Assembly (NCBI GenBank): GCA_028285465.1
Contig: JANQPD010000023.1
Span: forward strand, 1-64,000
Length of the DNA stretch: 64,000 nucleotides
Reading direction: 5' to 3'
DNA from: Owenweeksia sp.
GTDB taxonomy: Bacteria > Bacteroidota > Bacteroidia > Flavobacteriales > Schleiferiaceae
A program made the position numbers and the translations under genes. Numbering within the stretch: position 1 is the first letter of the stretch; each line of letters opens with the position of its first letter. Below, one piece after another: positions 1 through 8,839 of this stretch. The notes beneath the pieces are model-generated. The model ran no database searches. It was not told where the DNA came from and saw only the letters and a list, made by a program, of their open reading frames with translations.

Positions 1-87
1 TCGTTGTTGCTGATCAGCATGGGCTACGTCTGGGCCGCAGTGCATCTCTACATCGCCGGGCGGCATTTGCCGGGCGAACTCTCTTAA
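1..87 (+). CDS. C-terminal fragment of a membrane protein, possibly an MFS-type transporter
   Basis: The window opens inside a reading frame that runs 28 codons to a TAA stop at 85-87. The visible end has a hydrophobic stretch (SLLLISMGYVWAAVHLYIAG) followed by a short polar tail (RHLPGELS), which is the way many 12-helix transporters end. An MFS-type transporter is my best guess, but the fragment is too short to assign a family. It looks more G+C-rich than the genes that follow. Confidence 0.35.
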   Translation, partial: SLLLISMGYVWAAVHLYIAGRHLPGELS

Positions 88-424
88 CAGATATGGCACC
101 CGCTAGGTGCATCGAATGTGTGCATTCAAATGATTGTTTTGGCCTGGCCCATGAACTAAAAACTTCAAACCGCTTTGCTTTGTGCAATACATTTGGCTAG
201 TAAAGCAAAGTAATATACAGCATCTCGGATACAGCCTAGCCCTCATTAACCTTATTTTTGTTTTGGAGTTTCAAGCCATTTGCAGACATGATGACTTGGT
301 ATATCGACTGAAAAAATAAAACCTGGCATAACAGAGTGTATAAAACGTTGGGGGGGAGGCCTATAAGTAAGTCTACCAAGAGGGAGGATAAGGATACGAT
401 TTGGAAGTGCCTTGCGTTTACCCT
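88..424. other. Intergenic stretch without a recognisable gene
   Basis: About 340 bases hold no convincing ORF or RNA gene. A TACATTTG string at 188-195 matches the Bacteroidota -7 element, but there is no TTTG at the expected 19-20 base spacing, so I do not call a promoter. A purine-rich AGGGAGG at 381-387 could serve as ribosome binding site for a TTG start at 401. Confidence 0.5.
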
Positions 425-1321
425 ATGCCTTTGTATACAACAAAAACCCTGAAAATGGATACGGCTTTAGCATTGAAGATCAAACTATCCGAAAAGCGCG
501 TCAATTCCTTTGAAGAAGCCAAGCCCTATTTGGACAAGTCCGAATTGTTTCAAAAGCTGTTGACCGGATTTGAGGAAACAAGCCTTACCCTTTTGCACCG
601 GCTCATTGAACTCGCTGAAATACCCTATGCGCAAGAATTCGGGCAGGTCCGGGAATGGCGAGACAAGCTGGCCGAGCTGACTTTTTGTGAAGAAGGCTTT
701 TCCCTAAGCGGTAAAAAAAATGATCTGCTCGCCTGCTACAACGCAATGATCACAACCGTTTTGATAAAGCTGAACTATCCAAACCTGGACCAGGTCTCTA
801 AAGGAATAGACTGGATTTTAAAGCATCAAAACACCCGGAGGAACCAACCCACTACCTGGAAAGGGAAGGGCATTCAAAAATATGGCGGCTGTATGAAAGC
901 TACGCCTTGTTTTATAGGCGTAGTCAAATCCATGGTGGCATTAACCGCATTCAAAGAAAAAGAAGCACATACACGCAAACCCCTAAGCGATAAGCTGGAA
1001 AGCGGAATGGAATACATCCTGGAACACAAGGCGTATAAACGAAAAAGCACAGGTGAGCCCATTACTAAAGACATCACCAAGCTGACATATCCTTTTGATT
1101 ACAAGACGAACGTTATTGAGATCTTGAGACTGGCAGACGATAACAAGCTGGTAAACGACAGAAGATTGAAAGAAGCGAAGGAACTGGTATCCGAAAAACA
1201 GAAGAAAGATGGCTTTTGGCGGGTAAATAGCGCTTACAGACCAAAACACTGGATTGATTTTGACCAGCCAAAAGAAAAAGCCGAATGGGCTAGTTTTGAA
1301 ATAAGGAGAATACTTGGCTAA
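425..1321 (+). CDS. Squalene-cyclase/prenyltransferase-like alpha/alpha-toroid protein, unknown function
   Basis: The product is a soluble protein of about 300 residues with no signal peptide or membrane segment. Two stretches recall alpha/alpha-toroid repeats of squalene/hopene cyclases and prenyltransferase beta subunits: one around GIDWILKHQN and one around GGCMKATPCFIGVVKSMVAL. In both, helices follow a Gly/Cys/Pro-containing loop. It lacks a DxDD or DDxxD cyclase motif, so catalysis as a terpene cyclase is not supported. The start is uncertain: a TTG at 401 lies 13 bases after AGGGAGG, an ATG is at 425, and an ATG at 455 has an A-rich leader. I chose 425. It stands alone, well separated from its neighbours. 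Confidence 0.6.
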   Translation: MPLYTTKTLKMDTALALKIKLSEKRVNSFEEAKPYLDKSELFQKLLTGFEETSLTLLHRLIELAEIPYAQEFGQVREWRDKLAELTFCEEGFSLSGKKNDLLACYNAMITTVLIKLNYPNLDQVSKGIDWILKHQNTRRNQPTTWKGKGIQKYGGCMKATPCFIGVVKSMVALTAFKEKEAHTRKPLSDKLESGMEYILEHKAYKRKSTGEPITKDITKLTYPFDYKTNVIEILRLADDNKLVNDRRLKEAKELVSEKQKKDGFWRVNSAYRPKHWIDFDQPKEKAEWASFEIRRILG

Positions 1322-1459
1322 CGGGCAATTGCCGGATTAAAAAAAGACGCAAGCACGCCAAGGCATTGCCTCCCCGAATGAGCAATCCTGCTTATAATGG
1401 CCTAAAAGTGCCGGTCAATTATACAATCAGAAGCCCTTTACAACAAAACTAAGCTTCTA

Positions 1460-1510
1460 TTTGCGCAACCAAATAACTGCATTTATATTTGCAGTCAAAT
1501 AGCTGCGCAA
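1460..1510 (+). promoter_or_regulatory. Promoter and long operator-like dyad of the ArsR/SRPBCC/DoxX operon
   Basis: TTTG at 1460-1463 and TATATTTG at 1484-1491 are 20 bases apart, a full match to the Bacteroidota sigma consensus. An imperfect dyad with 21-base arms covers the promoter. TTGCGCA at 1461-1467 mirrors TGCGCAA at 1504-1510, and ACTGCA mirrors TGCAGT around the -7 element. The dyad ends one base before the ATG at 1511. Covering the promoter is what an autorepressing ArsR-type protein would do; that role is inferred. Confidence 0.7.
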
Positions 1511-1834
1511 ATGAAAACAAGAAGAGACGTTTTTCAGGCACTTGCCGATCCTACCCGCAGGGCCATCATTGCCCTGCTGGCAGCCAGTAGCATGACGCCT
1601 ACGGCAATCGCTGAAAACTTCGACTCGTCCAGGCAAACCATCTCAAAGCACCTTCAGATACTTGCCGAATGTGCACTTTTAAGCCCGGAGCAAAAAGGAA
1701 GAGAGATCCACTACCGCCTTAACCCTGAGGGAATGAAAGAAGTTGCAGACTTCATTGAGCCCTTCAGGGTATTTTGGGACGACAGGTTCAACAAACTTGA
1801 ATCGCTTATGAAAAAACACCAATCCAAACCTTAG
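1511..1834 (+). CDS. ArsR/SmtB-family winged-helix transcriptional regulator
   Basis: This is a 107-residue single-domain winged helix. It begins with the family opening ([16 protein letters not shown]), followed by the recognition-helix region [13 protein letters not shown] at about residues 39-51 and the wing [11 protein letters not shown]. It has none of the paired cysteines (CxC in helix 3) used by metal-sensing ArsR proteins. It therefore belongs with the SdpR-like regulators that partner SRPBCC proteins. It is first in an operon with the SRPBCC gene (gap of 4 bases) and the DoxX gene. The overlapping dyad at 1461-1510 suggests autorepression. Confidence 0.9.
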   Translation: MKTRRDVFQALADPTRRAIIALLAASSMTPTAIAENFDSSRQTISKHLQILAECALLSPEQKGREIHYRLNPEGMKEVADFIEPFRVFWDDRFNKLESLMKKHQSKP

Positions 1835-1838
1835 AGCA

Positions 1839-2306
1839 ATGGAGCAAAAAACCAAAGTATATGCCGAAGAAGGCAAACAGGACCTGTTTATTACCAGGGA
1901 ATTTGACTTGCCCTTGCCCTTGCTTTTCAAAGCTTACGAGGATGCCGATCTGGTGGAACAATGGATGGGCACCAAAGTCTTGCAATTAGAAAGCAAAACA
2001 CAGGGGAGCTACCGTTTTGAAACCACCGACCCAAAGGGAAATGCGTTGACATTCAGGGGGGTAATTCATGAATTCATACCCAATAAAAGGATCGTTCGCA
2101 CCTTTGAGATGGAAAAGATGCCTTTTGGTGTTCAACTTGAGTTATACGCCTTTGAGGAAGTAGGTGGCGGAAAAAGCAAATTGGAGCAACACGTCATATA
2201 CCAATCAGTCGCACACCGGGACGAGAACCTCAAGTGGCCTTTTAAACAAGGTCTTAATGGAGCGCACAACCGGATTCAAAAGATATTAAGTAATGAAACG
2301 AAATAA
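1839..2306 (+). CDS. SRPBCC (AHSA1-type) domain protein
   Basis: The 155-residue protein carries a START-like helix-grip fold of the AHSA1 group. Visible marks are the opening strand and helix FDLPLPLLFKAYEDADLVEQWMG, the central FRGVIHEFIPNKRIVRTFEME, and a long C-terminal helix from about residue 130. Such proteins bind hydrophobic ligands in a deep cavity, and no ligand can be predicted here. It follows the ArsR gene by 4 bases and overlaps the DoxX gene by 14, so the three are one transcript. ArsR-SRPBCC pairs are a common bacterial arrangement, usually of unknown signal. Confidence 0.88.
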   Translation: MEQKTKVYAEEGKQDLFITREFDLPLPLLFKAYEDADLVEQWMGTKVLQLESKTQGSYRFETTDPKGNALTFRGVIHEFIPNKRIVRTFEMEKMPFGVQLELYAFEEVGGGKSKLEQHVIYQSVAHRDENLKWPFKQGLNGAHNRIQKILSNETK

Positions 2307-2670
2307 AATACTCTACTGGATAGCCACGGTATGGCTGGCATTGGGGATGCTCTCTACCGGGATTGCCCAACTGTTGGAAGTAGATGAAGCTGTTGTAAAC
2401 TTCATGGCACTGGGTTACCCAAAGTACCTGATGTCGCTGCTTGGCGCCTGGAAAATACTTGGCGTAACCGCCATTCTTATCCCAAAACAGCCACTGCTCA
2501 AGGAGTGGGCTTATGCGGGTTTCTTTTTTTTGATGTCGGGTGCCCTTTTTTCGCATTTGGCGCATGAAGACGATCTATCCACTCTGTTTGGTCCATCGCT
2601 GCTTCTTGTATTAACCGGTCTATCCTGGTATTTAAGGCCCGACAGTAAAAAAGTAAACAAACGTAACTAA
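2293..2670 (+). CDS. DoxX-like four-helix membrane protein
   Basis: The 125-residue protein has four predicted hydrophobic segments: near residues 5-25, 48-64, 70-88 and 95-113. They carry DoxX-family marks, namely GIAQLL at the end of helix 1 and YLMSLLGAWKILGVTAIL in helix 2. It ends in a basic tail. It is the last gene of the ArsR/SRPBCC operon and its start overlaps the SRPBCC gene. The DoxX family is linked to membrane oxidoreductase or quinone functions in a few cases, but the role here is unknown. Confidence 0.85.
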   Translation: MKRNKILYWIATVWLALGMLSTGIAQLLEVDEAVVNFMALGYPKYLMSLLGAWKILGVTAILIPKQPLLKEWAYAGFFFLMSGALFSHLAHEDDLSTLFGPSLLLVLTGLSWYLRPDSKKVNKRN

Positions 2671-2827
2671 GCGTGGATAAGAAGGATAAAAGCATTTTTA
2701 AAAAGCGGCCACGCAATGGAAAGAGGGAATCGTTATTGCTGTGAACGCATAAGGCCTATCTTGAAGCAAAAGACCGCAGGGTCACTAACAGAAAAGGTGT
2801 ACATTCGGGAACAAATAGAACGAGGTA

Positions 2828-3802
2828 ATGAGCGCATCCGGAAAGTTGAAAGCAAGTGTTGATCGCTATGTGAGACCACTTCGCTTTGTTTTTTTGTCTC
2901 TCTTGTTTTACCATACACCTGCTGTCTATGCACAGGGTTTGTATGTGCAGACGTTTGGCGATACTTCCTCCGTGCCCCTTATCTACCTGCATGGGGGGCC
3001 GGGCTACAACAGTTCTGCATTTGAGGTCACAACCGCCCAAAAATTAGCCGGCCAGGGATATTATGTGATTGTGTATGACCGCAGGGGAGAAGGCCGGTCG
3101 GGGGAAGAAGCGGCCTTCACATTTGAACAGACACATGCCGACCTGCTCGGGATGATGGACTCCTTAAAGCTGGCTTCAGCGCATTTGATCGGCCATAGTT
3201 TCGGTGGAATGGTGGCCCTTACTTTTGCAGAAAAGCACATGGCACGCGTTCGCTCGATCGTGCTGGTCGGGGCACCTGTTTCGCTTCAGGAATCTTTCAA
3301 AACCATTATTAAAAGCTGCGAAAAGCTCTATACCGATAAGGGGGACGAACAAAATTTAGCCTATATAAAAATGCTTAAAAAAATGGACACTGCATCGGTC
3401 CAGTACAGTTCCTTCTGTTTTATGCACGCCATGCAGAACGGTTTTTATACCACCAAGACACCCACAGAAAGTGCCCAAGCGTTGTATGCCCTGTTCAAAA
3501 CCGACTTAACACTCATTGAGCATGCCTCTAAAATAGGATACAAGCAACCCCAGGGGTTTTGGAAAAACGAGTCGTATACTACGATGGACCTTTCGGATAA
3601 GCTGTCTGCTTTGATTGAGAAGGGAACGCCTGTTTTTGGTATGTATGGCAAAGAGGATGGCCTGTATTCCCGCGCTCAGATAAACAGGCTGAAGCTACTG
3701 CTGGGTGAAGGCAATTTACTCTATTTGGACGATTGTTCCCATAATGTATTCATCGATCAACAGGAAACGTTTGTGGAGGCACTCGGGCGTTGGGTAAAAT
3801 AA
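2828..3802 (+). CDS. Exported alpha/beta-hydrolase (prolyl-iminopeptidase-like)
   Basis: The 324-residue protein has a basic N-terminus, a hydrophobic segment at about residues 19-34 and a likely signal peptidase site after VYAQ, so it is probably periplasmic. The core follows the alpha/beta-hydrolase order. HGGPG is the oxyanion-hole motif at residues 55-59, the nucleophile elbow GHSFGG places Ser124, the acid is probably Asp277 in KEDG, and His305 sits in CSHNVF. HGGPG with GxSxGG is typical of S33 peptidases and their relatives. The substrate cannot be read from sequence. The gene appears monocistronic and is followed by a strong stem-loop at 3839-3866. Confidence 0.85.
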   Translation: MSASGKLKASVDRYVRPLRFVFLSLLFYHTPAVYAQGLYVQTFGDTSSVPLIYLHGGPGYNSSAFEVTTAQKLAGQGYYVIVYDRRGEGRSGEEAAFTFEQTHADLLGMMDSLKLASAHLIGHSFGGMVALTFAEKHMARVRSIVLVGAPVSLQESFKTIIKSCEKLYTDKGDEQNLAYIKMLKKMDTASVQYSSFCFMHAMQNGFYTTKTPTESAQALYALFKTDLTLIEHASKIGYKQPQGFWKNESYTTMDLSDKLSALIEKGTPVFGMYGKEDGLYSRAQINRLKLLLGEGNLLYLDDCSHNVFIDQQETFVEALGRWVK

Positions 3803-3838
3803 TACCGCAGCTTTTGTTTGTGTTGACTGGCCGGGTAT

Positions 3839-3866
3839 TTCCCCGGCTAAATGAGAAGCCGGGGAA
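3839..3866 (+). terminator. Stem-loop after the alpha/beta-hydrolase gene
   Basis: TTCCCCGGCT and AGCCGGGGAA form a perfect 10-bp GC-rich stem with an 8-base loop, 36 bases after the hydrolase stop codon. There is no immediate U-run downstream. It may therefore act as a 3'-end stabiliser or a weak intrinsic terminator rather than a textbook one. Confidence 0.5.
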
Positions 3867-3915
3867 TCCGTAATAGAATTTGACATATTTTTCAAAATAC
3901 ATTAATCAGCAAAAA

Positions 3916-4281
3916 ATGAAAACGACACCTGAACACGACCAACGAATGGCTACCATGACCTTTGCTTCCGTATACCCGCATTATGTAACCAAGGTTGAGA
4001 AAAAGGGCAGAACAAAAAAGGAGTTGCATGAGGTGATTGAGTGGCTGACGGGTTTTGACGAAGCCCGAATACAAACCCTTATTGACGAGAAAGTAACCTT
4101 TGAAACCTTTTTTCAAAAAGCAAAACTGCACCCGAATGCACACCTTATTAAGGGTGTGATATGCGGCTACCGGATTGAAGAGATCGAAACCCCGGTAACG
4201 AAACAAGTCAGGTACCTGGACAAGCTGGTGGATGAACTGGCTAAAGGGCGAAAAATGGAAAAGATACTGCGCAGCGCCTGA
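3916..4281 (+). CDS. DUF2200 family protein
   Basis: The small cytoplasmic protein of about 121 residues matches the DUF2200 pattern from end to end: [20 protein letters not shown] near the start, IEWLTGF, then [18 protein letters not shown], and [20 protein letters not shown] at the end. The function of the family is not established. I chose the ATG at 3916, preceded by an A-rich leader, because the family begins just before the SFASVYP-type motif. A longer in-frame start exists at 3880. Confidence 0.85.
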   Translation: MKTTPEHDQRMATMTFASVYPHYVTKVEKKGRTKKELHEVIEWLTGFDEARIQTLIDEKVTFETFFQKAKLHPNAHLIKGVICGYRIEEIETPVTKQVRYLDKLVDELAKGRKMEKILRSA

Positions 4282-4366
4282 AGCAACAGAAAAACGGTGT
4301 AACTTACGGTTGAAGGCATAGCAGATAGGAAGTAGGTAACACGTTTGTTTTACTGAATTGATGAAT

Positions 4367-5119
4367 TTAAGAACCCGGTGCCTCAGCGGTTTTAGGCCGG
4401 TAACCATGGTCTACCTTCCACTGCATAATGTCTTCCGCCAACTCTTTTAAGCCCGTTTTGGCTTGTTGCAGCCCCGGAACGTAGTTGGTATAGATCAACA
4501 AGTAGTTGTGGGCTAGCCGGCTCTTAAACTCAGGACCATCTACATAGCCTAAAAAACCACTAAAGTTGGTACGGGTAATAAACCCGGGATACCAGGCATA
4601 GGTATCGCGCCAGTGCTCCAGGTTTTGGGATACGGCTATTTCAATGTAAGCCGAAATGTCTTCCAACAGCGAAAGGGTTCCCATTCTCTGGATAACCGCT
4701 ATCACCAAGGTGTCCTCGCTAAAGTCAGAACTGATGTTCTTCAACAGGTTAAACCCTGTTTTTCCCTGTTCAAAGGGGTTGATGTTCATGCTTATCGTGA
4801 AGCAGTTCCGGCACCTTAAAAACTGGTTTACATCTATGCTGCCGCCCAGGTATGCGCCAATTGTATCTGCATAAGGGGCATAGCTTTCCACGATGGCGTT
4901 GATCTTAAGCGTATCGTTTTCAATGTCTTCTATAATAAGGGAGAAAATGTTGGTGAGGTTTTGCTCTTGTTTGCGGTTGGTGTTCCAATTGTTGATGCTG
5001 AGGGCGATGAGAATGCCGATCACCACCAAAACCACTTCGCCCAGGGCGTACTTCAGGTATTTCAGGGCGCGGTTTTCTCCTAAGTAATCCTGCCGGGCTT
5101 TGCGGAATATCTTGGCCAT
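4367..5119 (-). CDS. DUF6090 family membrane-anchored protein
   Basis: The 250-residue protein has the signature N-terminus of DUF6090: a short amphipathic start, KYLKYALGEVVLVVIGILIALSINNW as a single membrane segment at about residues 23-48, then a long helical extracytoplasmic part. The family is common in Flavobacteriia and Cytophagia and has no known function. A conserved pair of cysteines (CRNC) lies in the soluble part at about residues 103-106. It is transcribed alone, convergent with the DUF2200 gene. Confidence 0.85.
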   Translation of the reverse strand: MAKIFRKARQDYLGENRALKYLKYALGEVVLVVIGILIALSINNWNTNRKQEQNLTNIFSLIIEDIENDTLKINAIVESYAPYADTIGAYLGGSIDVNQFLRCRNCFTISMNINPFEQGKTGFNLLKNISSDFSEDTLVIAVIQRMGTLSLLEDISAYIEIAVSQNLEHWRDTYAWYPGFITRTNFSGFLGYVDGPEFKSRLAHNYLLIYTNYVPGLQQAKTGLKELAEDIMQWKVDHGYRPKTAEAPGS

Positions 5120-5327
5120 AGCGTTTGGTTTGCTTACTCAGGCAAGATAGAGAAAATGACGGATGTACTTGCGAGCGGGCAATGGCCGCAAAAAAGGAGG
5201 AGAGCGTTGTGGGGTAAGGCTGTAAAGGCTGTAAGTGGATCTATTTGATTTTAAGTAGTTTTGGCATCAAGTTTTTTTGTCTTCAAATAAATGTTTTGTG
5301 TAGTGTAAAACGAGAACCTTAAACCCT

Positions 5328-8126
5328 ATGAAGAACCTTTTCGATTTTTTAAAACCCAAATACATTTGCTTAAGGATTTTCCTGCTCTTGTTGCCTCTTC
5401 AGTCATGGGCACAGTGCAGCGTTTTCAGCACGCCATATGTCAATACTTTTGACCCCGGTTCCAATGCGCTTGCGTGTTACAACCATACGTCAGGCACACT
5501 CAATGTCCAGCACTTTGTGAGTAGTTTTAACAATGCTGGCTATGCGGCTTTCGACTGGCAAGAAGTGGGTGGCACCTCTGTGCTCATTACTCCCCAGATC
5601 CACATCGCCTCTCCGGTATACCTGAACTATGCATGGGCACACAGAATTTATGCAAATACAAACCTGGGCTTCCAAGATTCTTTTAAAGTGTCTGTTAAAC
5701 GGATAAATGAGCTTACGTGGACCGTGCTTAAGAACTACCCGGCCCCCTTTTATAGCTCTTCTTACTCTAGTTCTGATGTTGAAGTGGAAGACATACTGCT
5801 TGATAACCAATACATAAACGACACGATCCAGCTAAAATTCGAATTTACAAGTGATTCACTTAGCGGCACTTGGCTTAGCCTGGATGATCTTAGGCTCGCT
5901 CCCGGTTTACCGGATAGCCTGTTTACGCTTCCTTATCGGCAAAACTTTGACGGCAGCAGTTGGCGGCCTGATTCTGCGGGTGGTTTTACCAACCAGGAAT
6001 ACAAAATAGACCCGGATTGGCGTGCCGTACCCTGGGATCGCTCTGAAGTTGGCGGTTACCGCTGGGTAGTGCAGGATGATTCTACGACTTCCGTTGGAAC
6101 GGGGCCTGTCTCCGACCGTTCGGGAACAGGAAATTACATATACGCGGAAGCGAGTCAACCCGGGGAGAATGACGCCATTATTTACACGCCATACTTTGAT
6201 CTCTCCAGCCAGCCTTTCGCAACGTTAAGCTTTTGGTATCATATGCGCGGTGCAGATATGGGTACTTTAATGGTGGAGCAACTCATAAACGCGCATTGGC
6301 AGTTGCTGGATTCCATTTCCGGGCAACAACAAGGGGCTGCTACTGATCCGTGGAAAAAGTTAACGCTATTATTGGATTCTACCAGTCGGACTCAATTCCG
6401 TTTCCGCATGAAAAAGAAAGCGAGTACAACTTCTCTTAGATCTATCACACAAGATGCGGCTATAGATGAGTTTTCACTAACCCCGGTAAGTTGTCCTATT
6501 CCAAACAACTTTGAGTTGCTTTTCCCCGATGTTGCTATAAATACAGCTGAAGCAGACTGGAGTGCGGGACCGATAGCCAACCAGTATATTATTGAGTATG
6601 ATACGGCTGGCTTTATACCCGGAACAGGAATAATCGATACTATACCTACTAATAGTGTAACACTGACCAATCTGCAGGCACAAACCACCTATGATTTTTA
6701 CGTCCGTTTTATATGCGGGAGTTCGGACACCAGTATTTTAATGGGACCGTATTCTTTTACTACTGCCTGTTTAGCCTTACCAGCTCCTTACATAGAAACA
6801 TTTAACGATACCCTTATTCCCGAATGTTGGGCCAGCCATAATCAACTTGGGCCTGATGTTCCAAATGCTGCCTGGAAACCTACCGGTTTGCAATCCAATC
6901 CACTTGTTTTCCCCGCTTACGGAGCGACAGGACAAACCGACCATACGGGTAACAACGGTTTTGCCATTGGTGTAGACGGAAGTTTCCCTTTTCCATTGGA
7001 CAGCATTGCTATTTACTCACCCTTTATTGATGTATCTTCATTAAGGAAGCCCTTACTCAGTATGTGGATCTTTAGCAACAACACCGATTATCCGGGCGAA
7101 AACAATACCTTTTATTTGGACGTATTTGATGGCGCACAATGGCATTATTCTACTCTCATACATGCCCAAGACAGCGCCGACTGGGTGGAGTTAACCTTAG
7201 CTTTAGATCAATTCCAACCTTCCGGTCCCATAAGATGCAGGTTGGTTGTTGACAAAGACTCCATGAATGCAGCCTTCTACAACGACATTGTCATTGATGA
7301 TTTTTCTGTAACGGACGCTTATGGCACTCGCTGCTCCTTGCCTGAGAATATGGCCATCACACAGATACATTGCGATTCGGCCACGCTAAGCTGGAATTCG
7401 GATACGAGCATTGTAGAAAGCCGTATCAAATATGGCCCGGCCGGTTTTGACTTTCTGTCGTCCGGTACATGGGTTAATAATGCATCAAGTCCTTATACGC
7501 TGAACAACCTTCAGGTGGGCACGGGCTATGATGTGTACGTAGTCGATAGCTGCACGGAAGGACTGGGCATCCAACACATCAGCTTTACTACAGACAGCAC
7601 ACTTTTGCCTATAGTTAACCATAACGTAAGCTTTCACTCGGCTTTTGGGCCTTTTTCCGCTTATTTGTTTGATGCACGAAATACATTAGGGGGAAATAGT
7701 TTTAGCTGGGATTTCGGCAATGGCAATATCGTGCAGAGCGATACGGCTGTATGGCCTTTTTCTCAGAATGGCAGTTATTGGATATACCTTACCGTAACCA
7801 ATGCGTGTGGCGCTGTAACCGATTCCATCAATCTCATTATTAATGATATAGGATTGGAAGATGCCAAGGTTCCCGGAGCCATCAAGCTGTTTCCTAATCC
7901 AAATGATGGCAGGTTTGAAATTGAATGTCAGAGCTTTAAAGGCGAAACGCTGCAGTTCAATATGTGGAATGGATTGGGGATGCAAGTGTTTCAAACCCGG
8001 CTTATGCCTGTAGAAAACACATACACGTTCGAAATTAACTTACCCGAGCTCGTCCCAGGGGTCTATGTATTGCAGATTCAGGATTTCAAAGGAAATGTCT
8101 TTTTGAAAAAAATGATCGTGCAATAG
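5328..8126 (+). CDS. Large secreted T9SS type A sorting-domain protein with FN3 and PKD modules
   Basis: The 932-residue protein has a signal peptide (about 1-29, cleavage after SWAQ). After it come three jelly-roll/MAM-like modules with paired cysteines and the phrase IDDF/LDDLRL (about 30-190, 195-390 and 480-665). Fibronectin type III-like modules lie at about 390-480 and 668-755, and a PKD-like module with SFSWDFGNGN at about 760-845. The T9SS C-terminal sorting domain is at about 855-932 (LFPNPNDGRFEIE, PGVYVLQIQD, KKMIVQ). It should be exported across the outer membrane and anchored or released there. The modules suggest adhesion or polymer binding, and no catalytic domain is visible. 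It is monocistronic. Confidence 0.88.
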   Translation: MKNLFDFLKPKYICLRIFLLLLPLQSWAQCSVFSTPYVNTFDPGSNALACYNHTSGTLNVQHFVSSFNNAGYAAFDWQEVGGTSVLITPQIHIASPVYLNYAWAHRIYANTNLGFQDSFKVSVKRINELTWTVLKNYPAPFYSSSYSSSDVEVEDILLDNQYINDTIQLKFEFTSDSLSGTWLSLDDLRLAPGLPDSLFTLPYRQNFDGSSWRPDSAGGFTNQEYKIDPDWRAVPWDRSEVGGYRWVVQDDSTTSVGTGPVSDRSGTGNYIYAEASQPGENDAIIYTPYFDLSSQPFATLSFWYHMRGADMGTLMVEQLINAHWQLLDSISGQQQGAATDPWKKLTLLLDSTSRTQFRFRMKKKASTTSLRSITQDAAIDEFSLTPVSCPIPNNFELLFPDVAINTAEADWSAGPIANQYIIEYDTAGFIPGTGIIDTIPTNSVTLTNLQAQTTYDFYVRFICGSSDTSILMGPYSFTTACLALPAPYIETFNDTLIPECWASHNQLGPDVPNAAWKPTGLQSNPLVFPAYGATGQTDHTGNNGFAIGVDGSFPFPLDSIAIYSPFIDVSSLRKPLLSMWIFSNNTDYPGENNTFYLDVFDGAQWHYSTLIHAQDSADWVELTLALDQFQPSGPIRCRLVVDKDSMNAAFYNDIVIDDFSVTDAYGTRCSLPENMAITQIHCDSATLSWNSDTSIVESRIKYGPAGFDFLSSGTWVNNASSPYTLNNLQVGTGYDVYVVDSCTEGLGIQHISFTTDSTLLPIVNHNVSFHSAFGPFSAYLFDARNTLGGNSFSWDFGNGNIVQSDTAVWPFSQNGSYWIYLTVTNACGAVTDSINLIINDIGLEDAKVPGAIKLFPNPNDGRFEIECQSFKGETLQFNMWNGLGMQVFQTRLMPVENTYTFEINLPELVPGVYVLQIQDFKGNVFLKKMIVQ

Positions 8127-8227
8127 CCTCGTTGTACAGTGTCTTCTTTTTCCTTTTGGTTAATTTTAGCTCGTCACCTCCCGGTTTTGTGCGCAAGAGA
8201 ACCAGGTGTACCCGCTAAAGTGAAATC

Positions 8228-8671
8228 ATGGACGAGGAAATAAAGATCAGAGTAGTAGAGGCGGAAGATTTTCCATCGATATACGCGTTTGTCAATGCTT
8301 TGGAAGAGAAAGTGTTCAACAAAGCAACACTTAAAAAGGCTTTCCATAAGAATACTACTAATCCCAAGCACATCTATTTAATTGCCGAATCCAAAGGCGG
8401 GCCTGTAGGCTATGTGAGTTGCCATACTCAACTCCTGCTTCATCATGGCGGGCGGGAAATTGGTGAGATCCAGGAACTATATGTTCACCCTTCCGCAAGA
8501 AAAAGGGGAGTAGGTAAGCACTTGTTCCATGCCCTGAAGGAAATGGCCCTTGCAAAGGGGATCATTCAACTGGAAGTAACGGCAAACCATACGAGGGTTA
8601 GCGCACATAGGTTTTACCGGGAACAAGGCTTTTTTGAAACGCATAAAAAGTTCACACTGATGCTGTTGTAA
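8228..8671 (+). CDS. GNAT family N-acetyltransferase
   Basis: The 147-residue single-domain acetyltransferase has motif A reading EIQELYVHPSARKRGVGKHLF, with the acetyl-CoA pyrophosphate loop RKRGVG at about residues 94-99. It ends with the motif B helix and RFYREQGFF. This is the RimI/PaiA-like general layout, and the acceptor substrate cannot be predicted. The start ATG at 8228 fits the family because the first strand (IKIRVVEAEDF) begins a few residues later. No operon partner is close. Confidence 0.88.
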   Translation: MDEEIKIRVVEAEDFPSIYAFVNALEEKVFNKATLKKAFHKNTTNPKHIYLIAESKGGPVGYVSCHTQLLLHHGGREIGEIQELYVHPSARKRGVGKHLFHALKEMALAKGIIQLEVTANHTRVSAHRFYREQGFFETHKKFTLMLL

Positions 8672-8839
8672 GAGAAAATTTACGCGGCATCTCACCCAAG
8701 GGGATGTAATTAATTGTTTCGGGCGGAACATAGCTGCCTCTTCTGTGTTCTCGGTATGTCACTTAAGAGAAAAGAGTAGGGCGTGTGCAGGTATTTTAGT
8801 GGCTGTACACCGTTGAAAAGAGTAAAAATCAGAAAAAGA

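Noticed and set aside
188-195. TACATTTG as promoter of the first gene
   Set aside because: No TTTG at 19-21 bases upstream, and over 200 bases remain to the gene start.
3892-4407. 171-residue minus-strand ORF overlapping the DUF2200 gene
   Set aside because: The plus-strand product matches a known family over its full length. The minus frame has no family-like features.
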